The position numbers and the translations under genes were made by a program. The notes beneath the pieces are model-generated. The model searched no databases. It saw nothing but the letters and a program-made list of their open reading frames with translations, and was not told the origin of the DNA. Below are positions 12,082-12,082 of a stretch of DNA of 12,082 nt, piece by piece (position 1 is the first letter of the stretch; every line of letters begins with the position of its first letter). Source of the stretch: an uncultured Collinsella sp. (GTDB taxonomy: Bacteria; Actinomycetota; Coriobacteriia; Coriobacteriales; Coriobacteriaceae); contig CAADVE010000097.1 in assembly GCA_900752425.1 (NCBI GenBank), forward strand, positions 1 to 12,082, given 5' to 3'.

Positions 12082-12082
12082 A

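Larger units (their letters stand above)
8582..12082. mobile_element. Left part of an integrated genomic island (right end outside window)
   Basis: The island is bounded on the left by the tRNA-Pro 3' fragment and begins with a tyrosine recombinase gene. Its coding DNA is clearly more GC-rich in third codon positions than the chromosomal genes to the left. Contents are the integrase, a PH-like membrane protein, and unrecognised or broken short genes. No conjugation, phage-structure, resistance or defence genes are recognisable within the visible 3.5 kb. By the logic of tRNA integration, the intact minus-strand tRNA-Pro should mark the right end. Confidence 0.75.

Noticed and set aside
1..12082. 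CRISPR array, rRNA operon, riboswitch or IS element
   Set aside because: No regularly spaced repeats, rRNA-like sequence or transposase found; the short repeats are two-copy only. No leader resembles a riboswitch class I can recognise.

Overview
The window looks like a chromosome segment of a Coriobacteriia actinobacterium (Collinsella-like), joined near position 8582 to the left end of an integrated genomic island. This placement is inferred from protein character and gene order, not from a database search. Supporting points are the actinobacterial cluster of a CDP-alcohol phosphatidyltransferase, a GarA/OdhI-like FHA protein and an FtsR-like MerR regulator, combined with gut-anaerobe genes (DegV, DUF1836, thioredoxin reductase, an NlpC/P60 hydrolase with a coiled coil).

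Core chromosome, 1-8581. The left edge may hold the last 24 codons of a membrane protein (+). A 104-base imperfect palindrome separates it from a convergent MGDG-synthase/UgtP-type glycolipid glycosyltransferase (-). The glycosyltransferase is divergent from trxB (+). trxB is followed by a DUF1836 MerR-like regulator (+), and each has its own terminator. DUF1836 converges on a DegV-family lipid-binding protein (-) and shares a bidirectional terminator with it. Next comes a five-gene leftward unit, pgsA - garA-like - ftsR - apt - NlpC/P60 hydrolase. Its gaps are 66, 3, 40 and 32 bases, it has a recognisable promoter before pgsA and it ends in a hairpin terminator. It combines membrane phospholipid synthesis, a phospho-switch FHA protein, a division-type regulator, adenine salvage and cell-wall hydrolysis.

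Junction. Positions 8537-8581 match the 3' part of a tRNA-Pro(GGG), from CCA back to the anticodon loop, on the minus strand. The 5' half is missing, and the old tRNA terminator is still in place to the left. A 496-aa tyrosine recombinase gene with much GC-richer codons starts 250 bases to the right. This is the expected structure of an attachment site. The intact tRNA-Pro should lie at the far end of the island, beyond the window.

Island, 8582-12082. It contains the integrase with repeats on both sides, a small two-TM protein with a PH-like domain (-), and about 500 bases of non-coding DNA with a perfect 21-bp inverted repeat and an 18-bp tandem duplication. Beyond these are a short reading frame broken by an in-frame TAG, a possible 53-aa protein, and the possible 3' end of a minus-strand gene leaving the right edge. 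Most island genes right of the integrase have no recognisable family.
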